A model generated the notes under the pieces. That model was given only the letters and a program-made list of their open reading frames with translations. It was not told the DNA's origin and did no database searches. This document shows positions 36,220 through 45,842 of a stretch of 64,000 nucleotides of DNA, piece after piece. The position numbers and the translations under genes are program-made. Origin of the DNA: Arenibacter palladensis (GTDB lineage: Bacteria > Bacteroidota > Bacteroidia > Flavobacteriales > Flavobacteriaceae). The stretch spans positions 1 to 64,000 of the forward strand of contig NZ_FQUX01000007.1 of assembly GCF_900129275.1 (NCBI RefSeq), written 5' to 3'. Within the stretch, counting starts at the first letter, position 1, and each line of letters begins with the position of its first letter.

Positions 36220-38901
36220 CTAGTTGTTGGCCTCTTTTTCTGTATAAATTGGATTATCAGGATTTCCACCGGCAACCAAATAGGCCAATAGGTCTTTCAC
36301 TTCTTCTTCGTTGAGCCTATTGATGGTTCCGGGAGGCATCCAGGATATTGTGGAAAGCTTGGTGCTTACCACTTGGTCCTTGGGTACTTCCCTCGTTTGA
36401 TCCGGTGCATAGGGATTTTGCGAGACAATATAATTTTGTTCAGTCTCGTTCATCAATCTTCCTACGACGGATTTTCCGTCCTTTAAGGTATACACTGTGG
36501 TATTGTATTGGTCCGAAATCACATCGTTGGGTTCAATAATGGCCTTGAGTATATCCTGGGGTGAAAAGCGGGTTCCCAATTGCGTTAGGTCCGGGCCAAT
36601 ATTCTCTCCTTCTCCTTGCATGGAATGGCAAGTGATACAGGTGGTAGCCGCAAACATACTTTTGCCGTACTCAAAATCCCTCCCTTTGAGGCCATCGGCC
36701 AACAAGGGTTCTATATCTCCCACTTCCCAATTGTGGCGTGGACCTTTGGGCTGTACGGTCGTAACTGCCAGATCATTGCCCGAGCTGGACAATAGTTCGG
36801 CACCGGACATCTTATCGTAATATTCAAACTTATCCTTTGGGACATGTGTCAATGCCTTTTTCCTTGCCTTGTCAATGAAACCGATATAGCTTCTTCCTGC
36901 CTTATAGGAAAAGGCCTTGTTGAACCAATTAAAATACTTTTCACGCAGTTCCGGAGTCCATCCCTTGTCTACATCCTCCAGTACCATTCCGTAATAGGTA
37001 TGCTGGGCAGGAGGCATGTTTTTCAGGGTTAGGGCTATATCCATTCCATATTGTGGATTTCTCAAAATAAGATCCGAAGCCTCGGTGGCCGTATTGGCCA
37101 TCACATCCACATTTTCCCCTGTATTGGATTCCAACAGGGCCAAAGTTTTACTAGCTACGGTAGGGTCGTCCAAATAGGCCAATGTTTTACTAAGCATTTG
37201 GTTCAAGACATCTGTAGTTGCCGGATACTGTGGCGAAAGATAAGCAATGACCTTGTTCTTAACGGATGATCCTGGAATCCCAAAACGGGATAGGGTCAGT
37301 TCAAAAGCTCTTAGGTGGTCTACTTGCTGTTGCGATGTAAGCTTGGAATAATCTACGCCTAAAAGGGCATTGAGCATTTGGTCTTGCTGGGCTTTATTGC
37401 CATGTCTGGCTAGGGCTATAATTCCCTGTGCCAAGGTAACCGGATCCTTTTCTGAAAGAACCTTAGCTTGCCATTCCTTAACTGGCTGGTGCTCTACCGC
37501 AATACGTGCGGCATATTGGATAAATCTATCCGCGTTGTTCAGATACGGCCAAGCAAAGTCGACCGCGCCACTCTTTGGACCTGTATGGTATTCCTCCAAC
37601 TGTCTTCTAATCTTATTCCCTTCGGTAAGTTCGGATGCCTTATTGGCAGGCGTTACGTCCTCGGTTCCTGTATAGTGAACCCTGTAAAGGTCGGAATCCA
37701 ATCTTCGTCCTCCGGTCATGAAATACATGGCACCATCCGGACCAATGACCCCATCTGTCAAAGGAAGCGGGATCCCTGATAAAAATTCCTCCCTCTCCCC
37801 GTCATAGGAAGATCCATTGGCTTTTAGGTGAATAGCATAGATGATACCGAAACTCCAATCGAAGGCATAAATGCTCTTTTGGTACTTTTCTGGAAATTTC
37901 GCTCCCCTTCCGTAAACCACATTGGTGGGAGATCCCTGACCAATATTTACGATAGGAGGAAGGTTGTCCGGATATGCAGGAGACCATTTTCCGTTCCCCG
38001 TTCTCCAACCAAATTCGCTACCACTGGTAACATGGCAGATACGGGTAGGACGGTACCAGGGCAAGCCCAAGTCCCATTCCATGTCCGAATCGTATACGAA
38101 CATGTCCCCTTCATCATTAAAGTCCAGATCAAATGGATTCCTGAAACCGGCACTGATCAACTCCCAGTTCTTTCCTTCCGGGTCTATTTTTGCAATCCAG
38201 CCCCCTGGAGCACCGCGGTCATTGGCATGGCCGCGGGGATCCTTTACCTGGGGGAAAAGGTTGTCGTCCTGCCAAACATTGGGCAGGCGATAAGTATCCA
38301 TTTCCGGAAGATCGGTATGATTTCCAGCAATAACGTATAAAGACTCTCCATCAGGACTTAAAACAATACTATGTGGGCCGTGCTCACCTGCACCGTTCAA
38401 TGCCTTTAACTGGGTGATCTTGTCATATTGGTCATCGTTATCCGTATCCTGCAAACGATAGAGCCCACTGCTCTTCTCGAATTCATCATTGCCGCGATGA
38501 TTCACCATTACATATAGACTATTGAAAGCGTAGAGCAATCCTTGGGCATAACCCATTTGAATGATAGAATCGGCTACGGCCTCCCCTGTCTGTATCTTGA
38601 GTTTTTCAATCTTTGGCGTCAATACTTCAGACCCAATAGCAGGAAGTTCCAGGCGATATAGCGCACCGTATTGATCGGCAGTGATCAGTCGTTCCTTGTT
38701 GTCGAAGGCCATGGCTACCCATGACCCCTGATCGTTATCGGCCGGACTGTACAGGTGTTCCGCCTCAAAACCGGGCTGTAATTTTAGCTTTGCCAATTTT
38801 GGAGGAAGCTCCTGGCCACTTGCGGTTTCCATTTTTTTGTTATCCTCACAAGAAACGGACAAAAGCATTGAAAAAATAAGTACGGCAATTAGTCTGGTCA
38901 T
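36220..38901 (-). CDS. PVC-type beta-propeller/cytochrome c lipoprotein (membrane-bound dehydrogenase family)
   Basis: This 893-residue lipoprotein (MLLSVSC, Cys18) starts with a sorbosone-dehydrogenase-like beta-propeller (about 35-410: GSWVAMAFDNKERLITADQYGALYRL, GPHSIVLSPDGESLYVIAGNHTD, GFRNPFDLDFNDEGDMFVYDSDMEWDLG). A helical/HEAT-like region follows (about 430-700), then a C-terminal c-type cytochrome domain (about 735-890) with C755-I-T-C758-H759 and GPDLTQLG. This PVC-type architecture is abundant in Planctomycetes and in sulfated-glycan loci. The heme could accept electrons from a sugar-oxidising enzyme such as the GMC protein. It lies 34 bp after susD and is coupled to the FG-GAP gene. 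Confidence 0.9.
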   Translation of the reverse strand: MTRLIAVLIFSMLLSVSCEDNKKMETASGQELPPKLAKLKLQPGFEAEHLYSPADNDQGSWVAMAFDNKERLITADQYGALYRLELPAIGSEVLTPKIEKLKIQTGEAVADSIIQMGYAQGLLYAFNSLYVMVNHRGNDEFEKSSGLYRLQDTDNDDQYDKITQLKALNGAGEHGPHSIVLSPDGESLYVIAGNHTDLPEMDTYRLPNVWQDDNLFPQVKDPRGHANDRGAPGGWIAKIDPEGKNWELISAGFRNPFDLDFNDEGDMFVYDSDMEWDLGLPWYRPTRICHVTSGSEFGWRTGNGKWSPAYPDNLPPIVNIGQGSPTNVVYGRGAKFPEKYQKSIYAFDWSFGIIYAIHLKANGSSYDGEREEFLSGIPLPLTDGVIGPDGAMYFMTGGRRLDSDLYRVHYTGTEDVTPANKASELTEGNKIRRQLEEYHTGPKSGAVDFAWPYLNNADRFIQYAARIAVEHQPVKEWQAKVLSEKDPVTLAQGIIALARHGNKAQQDQMLNALLGVDYSKLTSQQQVDHLRAFELTLSRFGIPGSSVKNKVIAYLSPQYPATTDVLNQMLSKTLAYLDDPTVASKTLALLESNTGENVDVMANTATEASDLILRNPQYGMDIALTLKNMPPAQHTYYGMVLEDVDKGWTPELREKYFNWFNKAFSYKAGRSYIGFIDKARKKALTHVPKDKFEYYDKMSGAELLSSSGNDLAVTTVQPKGPRHNWEVGDIEPLLADGLKGRDFEYGKSMFAATTCITCHSMQGEGENIGPDLTQLGTRFSPQDILKAIIEPNDVISDQYNTTVYTLKDGKSVVGRLMNETEQNYIVSQNPYAPDQTREVPKDQVVSTKLSTISWMPPGTINRLNEEEVKDLLAYLVAGGNPDNPIYTEKEANN

Positions 38902-38935
38902 TATCTTTTAGTTTTTAATTATGTGTCTAATATAA

Positions 38936-40429
38936 TTAGAAATTAGGATTTAATGACGATTCTGCGGCTGGAAGTGCATACCGCTCTGTAATATTTGTAA
39001 AGACATTTCCTCTTGGTTCTACGCCTGCAGGGTAGTAATAGTCTATTGGATTGGCTTTTATTTTATTCCCATGGGCTGTTATCACGTCTATGGCGCGACC
39101 TGTTCTTACCAAATCGAACCATCTTTTGTTCTCAAATGCAAGTTCTACCCTTCTTTCATTAAAGATGGCTTCTCCCAGATCTCCGGAATAATCCCCTAGA
39201 CCAGCACGATCTCGCACCATTTTTAAGTAGGTGTCCGCACCGGCCTTATTTTGTTCTTCCAGTGCTTCGGCTAACAATAATAATACTTCCGAATAACGAT
39301 ACACCGGCCAGTTCATACCATGGTTTCCGTGTAAGGCATGTGGCTCCACATACTTCTTGATGATCGGATAATTCCCATCTTCCCAAAAACTTTCACTTAA
39401 GGTTACGTACATTATAGAGGCATCCTTCCTCAAATCCCCATCTTCATAGGCTTCTATAATGTCTGGTGTGGGTATGTTGTTTCCTTCTCCGTTTACTGGT
39501 TGTGGATTGGATGTACCCGTAATTGCACCTACCTCTTCGGCAGTAATTGGCCTTGGAAGAAAATTGTAAAGGAAACTTCCATTAAGTCCGTCTGCACCTT
39601 CCCGATATTGGATTTCAAAGACTGACTCCATATTGTTCTTGTTGTCGCTATTCCCGGAAAAGGCATCCTCATAATTGGGCATCAACATATATTCTTCACT
39701 ATCCACAACTTGCTGTAACACAGATTCAGCCTCGCCCCATTGCTTACGCACTACATAAACATTGCCCAAAAGGGTTTGAGCGGCACCTGAAGTTACCCTT
39801 CCAGGCTGTTGTTGTGATTTAAGGGGTAATAAAGGAATGGCCGCTTTGGCATCTTCTATAATCTGCCCATAAAGCTCATCTTCAGAAGCCAGGGGTAAAG
39901 CAGCTCCTTCGCGGTCTACTACGGGTTCAAGGTGCATAGGTACACTGCCAAAAAACTGTGCCAGGTCAAAATAGGAATAGGCCCTTAAAAATAGTGCTTG
40001 CCCCTTTACGTTCGCTTTTACTGCTTCATCTATTTCAGCCTCATCTATAGTTGCCAAAATCTGATTGGCTCTGGCGATAACTTCAAAATAATCAACATAA
40101 ACATTATATACATGTGTATTTGCGGTGATACCTCCATCACTTGGAATGGAGTGGTCGGCAATATCCTCCTGATTGTCCGTAGCCCCGAAAGCAGTGTTAC
40201 GTGCAAAATAAGTGTTGTCAGAGTGCATCTCGGCCAAAAAAGGTTTAGATTGATTATTAATGTTTCGTAGGGGTACATATGCCCCATTGATGGCTTGTGT
40301 AAAATCCTCCTCCGTTTTAAAGAAAGTGGGTACACTTAACGAGTCTTCTGGGAAAATCGTTAATTCCTTGTCACAACTGCTTGCCAGAAAACCTAACATT
40401 GCTGCGATTAAATAGAATATTTTTTTCAT
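38936..40429 (-). CDS. SusD/RagB family nutrient-binding lipoprotein
   Basis: The ATG at 40429 gives MKKIFYLIAAMLGFLASSC, a clean lipoprotein signal (Cys19); an in-frame ATG at 40474 adds 15 residues and is less likely. About 497 residues show the SusD pattern: FFKTEEDFTQAINGAYVPL, QALFLRAYSYFDLAQFFGSVP, and C-terminal RRVELAFENKRWFDLVRTG. It is the surface glycan-binding partner of the SusC encoded just upstream (58 bp). The SusD at 6243 has the same closing signature but otherwise differs, so the two pairs probably take different oligosaccharides. Confidence 0.95.
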   Translation of the reverse strand: MKKIFYLIAAMLGFLASSCDKELTIFPEDSLSVPTFFKTEEDFTQAINGAYVPLRNINNQSKPFLAEMHSDNTYFARNTAFGATDNQEDIADHSIPSDGGITANTHVYNVYVDYFEVIARANQILATIDEAEIDEAVKANVKGQALFLRAYSYFDLAQFFGSVPMHLEPVVDREGAALPLASEDELYGQIIEDAKAAIPLLPLKSQQQPGRVTSGAAQTLLGNVYVVRKQWGEAESVLQQVVDSEEYMLMPNYEDAFSGNSDNKNNMESVFEIQYREGADGLNGSFLYNFLPRPITAEEVGAITGTSNPQPVNGEGNNIPTPDIIEAYEDGDLRKDASIMYVTLSESFWEDGNYPIIKKYVEPHALHGNHGMNWPVYRYSEVLLLLAEALEEQNKAGADTYLKMVRDRAGLGDYSGDLGEAIFNERRVELAFENKRWFDLVRTGRAIDVITAHGNKIKANPIDYYYPAGVEPRGNVFTNITERYALPAAESSLNPNF

Positions 40430-40487
40430 TTTTTCAGTTTTAAAATTTGTCGAAAGTGAAATATTTTTTGACATAATAGTTTTCGAT

Positions 40488-43400
40488 TTAGAAGTTTAAA
40501 TTTAAACCTAAACTAAATATACGTGGTACCGGATATCCTGAAATATCTACCCCGGAGGCAAGGTTTCCACCATCTCCCTCTCCATTGTTCTGTACGCTAA
40601 TTTCAGGGTTTGGTCCACCCCAATACTTAGTGAATATGTGTACGTTTTGAATTGATCCATATACTCGGGCCGATTTGAAATACTTGTCCATTTTAGGGAT
40701 AGTAAACCCTAAGGTTATGTTCCGGATATTGAAATAGGAGGCATCCGCCACAAAACGGTCATTGATCCAATCCCTTTCTATACCGGTAACATTACCGCCA
40801 CCTACGGTAGTTCCATAAAAGCCCCTGCCAGGATTTTCAACGGATCTAAACCTGTATTTTACATCTTTTAAAAGATTGAATACCCCATCCAAGTTGGTGG
40901 TGCTGAACAAATGTCTAACCAGCAATTCATTACCGTAAGATCCGGTACCCACTACGGAAAAATCGAAATTACCGTAATTAATGGTGTTGGTTATACCATA
41001 GGTGAAATCAGGGAATGGACTGCCCATAATGGCACGGTCGTCATCATCTCCTCCGCGAGTAATGATACCATCGCCATTAACATCGAGCAATTTAATACTA
41101 CCCACAGTAGAACGTCCTGGAACTTGAGGTGAGCTGTCCAAGTCTTGTTGGTTTAGATAAACCCCATCGGATAGATGCCCATAAAATTGGCCAAAGGGTT
41201 TTCCTACCTGGGTAATGTGCCATCCACCTGGTCCATAGACCCTGTCAATTCCATCGGCCAAAGCTACTACCTCATTTCTGTTGAAGGAGATATTGGCGTT
41301 GGTGGTCCATTTGAATTTACCTGTGGTATTCACGGTATTTATACCAAATTCATGACCCCAGAACTTAATTTCACCAATGTTATCGCTAAAATTGGTAAAG
41401 CCTGATTCCCTTGGAACTTGCACATTGTAAAGTAAATTGGTAGTATTCTTGGTATAGTAATCATATACTAAGGATACCCTATCGTTGAAGAGGCTTAAAT
41501 CCAATCCAATATCGAACTGTTTTGTGGTTTCCCATCCCAGATTGGAATTGGAGAGCGAATTAACCGCAGAACCTGGTGCAAAATCATTGCCAAATACGGC
41601 ATTCACCGTATTGTCTATCAAGGCGTATTGGGTGTAATTACCAATATTGTTGTTTCCGGTAACACCATAACTTGCACGCAGTTTAAGAAGTGAAAGAGAT
41701 TCTACATTTTCTAGAAAAGCTTCGTCTGAAGCAATCCAACCGGCAGATACCGAAGGAAAGGTACCCCATCTATTATCAGAACCGAACCTTGATGATCCAT
41801 CACTACGGATAGAGCCTGTCAACAGATATTTTCCTTTGTAATTATAGGTAAGCCTAGAAAGAAAGGACACTAAACTCCATTCCTGTACCTGGTCGAAGGT
41901 ACCGCCTCTATTAATATCTGCCGCTCCCTGAATATTCGGTAATCTATCATCTGCGAAATTACTGGCTGCAACCCTGCTACGGTCCATTCGATATTTTTGG
42001 TAAGTAAAACCTCCCAATAGAGAAAAAGTGTGGTCACCAATGCTTTTGTTATAATTAATCGTATTTTCATTTAAATAGGAAAAAGTGGTCCTGTCGTCCC
42101 AAACTGCCTCATTATTCGTCGGTATAGGACGGTTAATGGCATAGGTGGCATTGGTTGGACTGAAGTATTCATATTGGCTATTGTACAATTCAGCATTTAA
42201 ACTGGATTTAATGGTAAGCCCTTCTATTGGCTCATATTCAATATACGCATTGGACAAAAGGTTTACCTCTTTAGTGCCATCCTGGATCCTTTCGGCAGAA
42301 TTGAGCCAGTTGGCATAAGAGAAGATGTTACCAGTATTAGCCGGAAAACGATTGAATTCCGTCCTGGTCCCGTCCTCATTGTATATAGGCATGATGGGCC
42401 AAGTGTGCAGGGCATTAAAAAGGAGCCCCGTACCTCTGGTGCCATCTGTTCTCGGAGTATTGTCCAAGATGTAATTTGGTGCTATATTCACTCCAATTCG
42501 GACCTTGTCCGATAAACTATAGTCCAAATTTGCCCTTAATGAATATCGCTTATAATCCGAACTTAAGACCACACCCTCCTGATCAAAGAAGCCTAGAATT
42601 ACTGAAGTTCGCAACTTTTCTTTGTTGGAAGTAATGGTAAGATTGTAATTGGTCATTGGGGCTGTTCTAAGCATAGCATCGTACCAATCGTTGGTCTGGC
42701 CCTCATATTGGGAAGGATTCTGAAAGATATCCGGTACTGGGCTACCCTGATCTTCATAGTATTCCTTTTTAAATTGGGCGAATTCAACGGCATTCATCAT
42801 TTCTATCCTTCCTCTATCTGGAACGCTCTGCATACCGGTGGAAACATTTAAACTTACACTGGTTTCACCGGCTTTTCCACTTTTGGTGGTAATCAAAACA
42901 ACACCATTGGCTGCCCTTGAACCATAAAGGGAAGTGGAAGCGGCATCTTTCAAAATAGAAATATCCTGAATTTCATCCGGATTTATATTGTTGATCCCTC
43001 CGGAAATAGGGAAGCCATCAACCACATACAATGGGTCGCTACCTCCAGAAACGGATAGTTGCCCACGAATACGTACCGACATACCCTGTCCAGGCTTTCC
43101 TGTACTCTGATTAATCTGAACCCCTGGAATCCTACCCTGTATTTTTTGGGTAATTTGGGAAACCGGAATATCGGCAAGTTCATCGGCCTGTATGGTAGAT
43201 ACCGACCCTGTTACCTGTCTTTTGATCTGGGTACCGTAACCCACAACAACTACTTCATCAAGAGCAGCAGCATCTTCGGCCATGGTTACGTCTAATTGAC
43301 TTTTTCCGTTAATCGGAATTTCTTGGGCTGTAAAACCAATGTAAGTGAAAACCAAAGTGCTGTTCGCACTGGGAGCAACAATACTGTAGTTTCCGTCAAA

Positions 43401-43583
43401 ATCTGTTACCGTACCCGTTGTTGTACCTTTTACAACCACGTTTACCCCCGGCAAGCCCATCGAATCGTCTGCAGATACCACAGTACCGCTTACCGTTACA
43501 TCTTGTGCCTGCATTGTAATGCCATAAAGCATAGTTAAAAGGAATAGGAATTTCCGGGAAATCCTGTAAATTCTTCTTTTCAT
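40488..43583 (-). CDS. SusC/RagA-type TonB-linked outer-membrane transporter
   Basis: This 1031-residue protein has a signal peptide (FLFLLTMLYGITMQAQ). A CarboxypepD_reg-like domain lies at about 29-100 (GTVVSADDSMGLPGVNVVVKG), and the plug begins at DEVVVVGYGTQ (about 113) with RIPGVQINQSTGKPGQGMSVRIRG. A long beta-barrel ends ..FSLGLNLNF. There is no STN domain, so unlike the first SusC it has no sigma-regulator partner. It opens a five-gene operon (SusC, SusD, cytochrome c protein, FG-GAP, DUF1080) behind regulon promoter 6. Confidence 0.95.
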   Translation of the reverse strand: MKRRIYRISRKFLFLLTMLYGITMQAQDVTVSGTVVSADDSMGLPGVNVVVKGTTTGTVTDFDGNYSIVAPSANSTLVFTYIGFTAQEIPINGKSQLDVTMAEDAAALDEVVVVGYGTQIKRQVTGSVSTIQADELADIPVSQITQKIQGRIPGVQINQSTGKPGQGMSVRIRGQLSVSGGSDPLYVVDGFPISGGINNINPDEIQDISILKDAASTSLYGSRAANGVVLITTKSGKAGETSVSLNVSTGMQSVPDRGRIEMMNAVEFAQFKKEYYEDQGSPVPDIFQNPSQYEGQTNDWYDAMLRTAPMTNYNLTITSNKEKLRTSVILGFFDQEGVVLSSDYKRYSLRANLDYSLSDKVRIGVNIAPNYILDNTPRTDGTRGTGLLFNALHTWPIMPIYNEDGTRTEFNRFPANTGNIFSYANWLNSAERIQDGTKEVNLLSNAYIEYEPIEGLTIKSSLNAELYNSQYEYFSPTNATYAINRPIPTNNEAVWDDRTTFSYLNENTINYNKSIGDHTFSLLGGFTYQKYRMDRSRVAASNFADDRLPNIQGAADINRGGTFDQVQEWSLVSFLSRLTYNYKGKYLLTGSIRSDGSSRFGSDNRWGTFPSVSAGWIASDEAFLENVESLSLLKLRASYGVTGNNNIGNYTQYALIDNTVNAVFGNDFAPGSAVNSLSNSNLGWETTKQFDIGLDLSLFNDRVSLVYDYYTKNTTNLLYNVQVPRESGFTNFSDNIGEIKFWGHEFGINTVNTTGKFKWTTNANISFNRNEVVALADGIDRVYGPGGWHITQVGKPFGQFYGHLSDGVYLNQQDLDSSPQVPGRSTVGSIKLLDVNGDGIITRGGDDDDRAIMGSPFPDFTYGITNTINYGNFDFSVVGTGSYGNELLVRHLFSTTNLDGVFNLLKDVKYRFRSVENPGRGFYGTTVGGGNVTGIERDWINDRFVADASYFNIRNITLGFTIPKMDKYFKSARVYGSIQNVHIFTKYWGGPNPEISVQNNGEGDGGNLASGVDISGYPVPRIFSLGLNLNF

Positions 43584-43614
43584 AATCTTGTATTATTTAG
43601 TTTAGTTTAATTAG

Positions 43615-43649
43615 TAATCCTTAAAATAGTCACAAAAAATTAAGGATTA
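43615..43649 (-). other. 5'-leader stem-loop of the second SusC operon
   Basis: TAATCCTTAA (43615-43624) and TTAAGGATTA (43640-43649) are a perfect 10-bp inverted repeat with a 15-nt loop. It begins directly after the -7 box of promoter 6, so it would form at the extreme 5' end of the transcript, a position typical of mRNA-stabilising stems. Confidence 0.55.
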
Positions 43650-43651
43650 TT

Positions 43652-43697
43652 CAAATATATGGGTGTGAATTTCTATAACTGTCCTGTACTGTACTGG
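43652..43697 (-). promoter_or_regulatory. Regulon promoter 6 (second SusCD operon)
   Basis: On the minus strand CCAGT ACAGT ACAGG ACAGT (43697-43678) is followed after 18 bp by TATATTTG (43659-43652), a perfect TAnnTTTG. It lies 69 bp upstream of the SusC start codon, with two palindromes right behind it (43704-43757). Confidence 0.82.
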
Positions 43698-43703
43698 TTC
43701 GAA

Positions 43704-43757
43704 CTGTTAATTTTTTAACATGTCTGATAATGATTAGTCTGTTAAATTTTTAACATG
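43704..43757. promoter_or_regulatory. Tandem palindromic operator pair upstream of promoter 6
   Basis: CTGTTAATTTTTTAACATG (43704-43722) is repeated with a single mismatch at 43739-43757, 35 bp apart. Each contains the palindrome TGTTAA-N4-TTAACA. They lie just upstream of the promoter 6 activator element, the place for a second regulator. I saw no copies at the other seven promoters. Confidence 0.5.
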
Positions 43758-44127
43758 CACATATAGTATTCAAACAAGTTTATTTAGTATCAACTAACAT
43801 TTTTTATTGCCGATCCCAAAAATGTTCAATAACTAATAATTCATTGACTTGAAGCGCGATGAAGGAGGTTGAAAACCCAGGCCTGGAATGTTTGATCAGT
43901 ATCCAAAAGTTAGATTTTTAATAAGACATGACCCTATAGTTTTACAAACACTTGTGCTAATACAAATGGCCAATTCTTGGTAGGTGTCTATTGATCTATC
44001 TTAGCTTTGAAGAGCACGACACTGGAATTGCCGAGAAACAATTGTGTTCAAAGGTTTCCAAGGATTTGTTACAGAACACATTATTAAGTGTATTTAGCTG
44101 GTTGATAGGTGTTTTATAACCAGGAAA
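43758..44127. other. Intergenic region, nothing recognised
   Basis: This stretch lies between the upstream region of the second SusCD operon and the stop codon of the minus-strand sulfatase. I see no coding sequence, convincing terminator or repeat in it. Confidence 0.5.
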
Positions 44128-45828
44128 TCATTGTTCTTTGTAATGGGTAAACAAATCGCGAAAAGGTATTTTCCTTACCTCATTCTCCGGATTGTAATCT
44201 GGGTTGACTGTTGGCCAGTACCTTTGTTCTACATTTGTTTTTAGCCAGTCCATCAGTTTTTTGAACAAGGCCTCCCGTAAAACGGTCTTTGTAGTGGCCA
44301 AATCGTTTTTCTCAAAGGGGTCTTCTTTAATATTGTAGAGATGGAACCTACCGTACCAATCAAATATTAATTTGTAATCTCCGTCCCGAATTGCGGAATG
44401 AGGGGTTAGTGCATAGGGTTCGTAAGGACTATTGTAAATTACATTAAAGGGGTAGTGCCAGAAATGCGTTTCCTTGCTATACCCTTTTTTAATGTTTTCA
44501 GGGTCTGATAGTAGGGGCAGGATACTTTCTCCATCAAGTTTGTTGGTTTGGACAATAGCTTTGGAGTTATAACCGGAAGCTTCCAAAATTGTGGGATAAA
44601 TATCGGTGCAATCTACGGGTACGTCTACCCATTGTCCTTCTTTAATCTTTCCTTTCCATCTAAAGATAAGGGGCACCCTAATACCACCTTCTGTTACGCA
44701 GGCCTTCCCTCCTAAAAACGGACTGTTGTCCGTGCCTTCACCTTTTGGGGTAACTTTAGAATCGATACCGCCATTATCCGACATGAATATGACCAAGGTA
44801 TTTTCGTCCAGACCGGTTTCTTCGAGTTTTTTCAGAATTTCGCCAACTGATCTATCCAAGCTTTTTATCATGGATGCGTAGACGGGATCTTTATGGCCGT
44901 TCCATCCTTTGGTAGGCTTGTTCTCAAAATAGGCAACTTCATTTTCCTTGCCTTGGTAAGGGGAATGGATGGCAAAATGCGAAAAATAGAGAAAAAACGG
45001 TTGCCTTTTAAGTTTGGATCTTGTGTCTATGTAATTTAGGGCCTGAACCGTTAAGTCGTCCGTAAGGTATTCTTCACCGGTCTCTTGACCGGAATCGCCT
45101 ATTTCCGAATGTTCCTGTGGCGTTTTGGGAAAACGTGTCTTTGTTTTGTTATCCCAGCTTTTTTTCCAATCATAATATACCGAACCACCTGCATCAAACC
45201 AGGCCAAGGGTTCAAATCCTTGGTCCGCAGGCTGATATCCTTGGGCGCCGAAACCACCAATGTGCCATTTGCCTATAAAGGCAGAATGATAGTCCTTTAG
45301 TGCCTCTGCTATTGAAAGTTCGTCCCTGTCTTTATCATAAGAATTTCCGGTAGGCACTGCCGAATTGGAGGTGGCATTGTTCAATGCCTGCTCTATCAAA
45401 ATATTATCTTTATGTTCCAATACATCATGGGCATAATATCTGTCAGGGACTGGTAAATTTTGATTGTAATAGGTTTCCCGTGGTGGCATAGCCGTTGTAA
45501 AACCGAGTCTACTGGCATACTTTCCCGTCATGATGCTTGCGCGGGTCGGGGAACATAACTGGTTGGCATATGCCTGGGAGAAGGCTGTGCCTTCCTGGAC
45601 CAATCGATCGATGTTAGGGGTTTCATAAAACATTTCGGAACGGTTTGCTCCGGAAAATTTATGGGCATAGGCCTGACTGTCCATAATACCATAATCATCG
45701 GCCAATATTAAAATTATGTTGGGTCTGGATGCAGTGTCTTTTTCTGTGGATTTTTCTCTCATTTTGGATTTACAACCAAAAAAAAGGATTGATAAAAAAC
45801 AAAGACCCAAGGTTTTGAAATGTTTCAT
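44128..45828 (-). CDS. S1-family sulfatase (arylsulfatase-like lipoprotein)
   Basis: This 566-residue lipoprotein (LSILFFGC, Cys19) has PNIILILADDYGIMDSQ, then the formylglycine motif C92-S-P-T-R. HSAFIGKWHIGG, YFSHFAIHSPYQ and TLVIFMSDNGG follow, the last being the late Asp-Asn metal site. The CSPTR type with SDNGG is common for exo-acting 6-O or similar sulfatases. It forms a single-gene unit with its own regulon promoter, 302 bp from the divergently organised GntR/rhamnose block. The substrate is not predictable from motif alone. Confidence 0.92.
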   Translation of the reverse strand: MKHFKTLGLCFLSILFFGCKSKMREKSTEKDTASRPNIILILADDYGIMDSQAYAHKFSGANRSEMFYETPNIDRLVQEGTAFSQAYANQLCSPTRASIMTGKYASRLGFTTAMPPRETYYNQNLPVPDRYYAHDVLEHKDNILIEQALNNATSNSAVPTGNSYDKDRDELSIAEALKDYHSAFIGKWHIGGFGAQGYQPADQGFEPLAWFDAGGSVYYDWKKSWDNKTKTRFPKTPQEHSEIGDSGQETGEEYLTDDLTVQALNYIDTRSKLKRQPFFLYFSHFAIHSPYQGKENEVAYFENKPTKGWNGHKDPVYASMIKSLDRSVGEILKKLEETGLDENTLVIFMSDNGGIDSKVTPKGEGTDNSPFLGGKACVTEGGIRVPLIFRWKGKIKEGQWVDVPVDCTDIYPTILEASGYNSKAIVQTNKLDGESILPLLSDPENIKKGYSKETHFWHYPFNVIYNSPYEPYALTPHSAIRDGDYKLIFDWYGRFHLYNIKEDPFEKNDLATTKTVLREALFKKLMDWLKTNVEQRYWPTVNPDYNPENEVRKIPFRDLFTHYKEQ

Positions 45829-45842
45829 ATAGATTGATTTGG

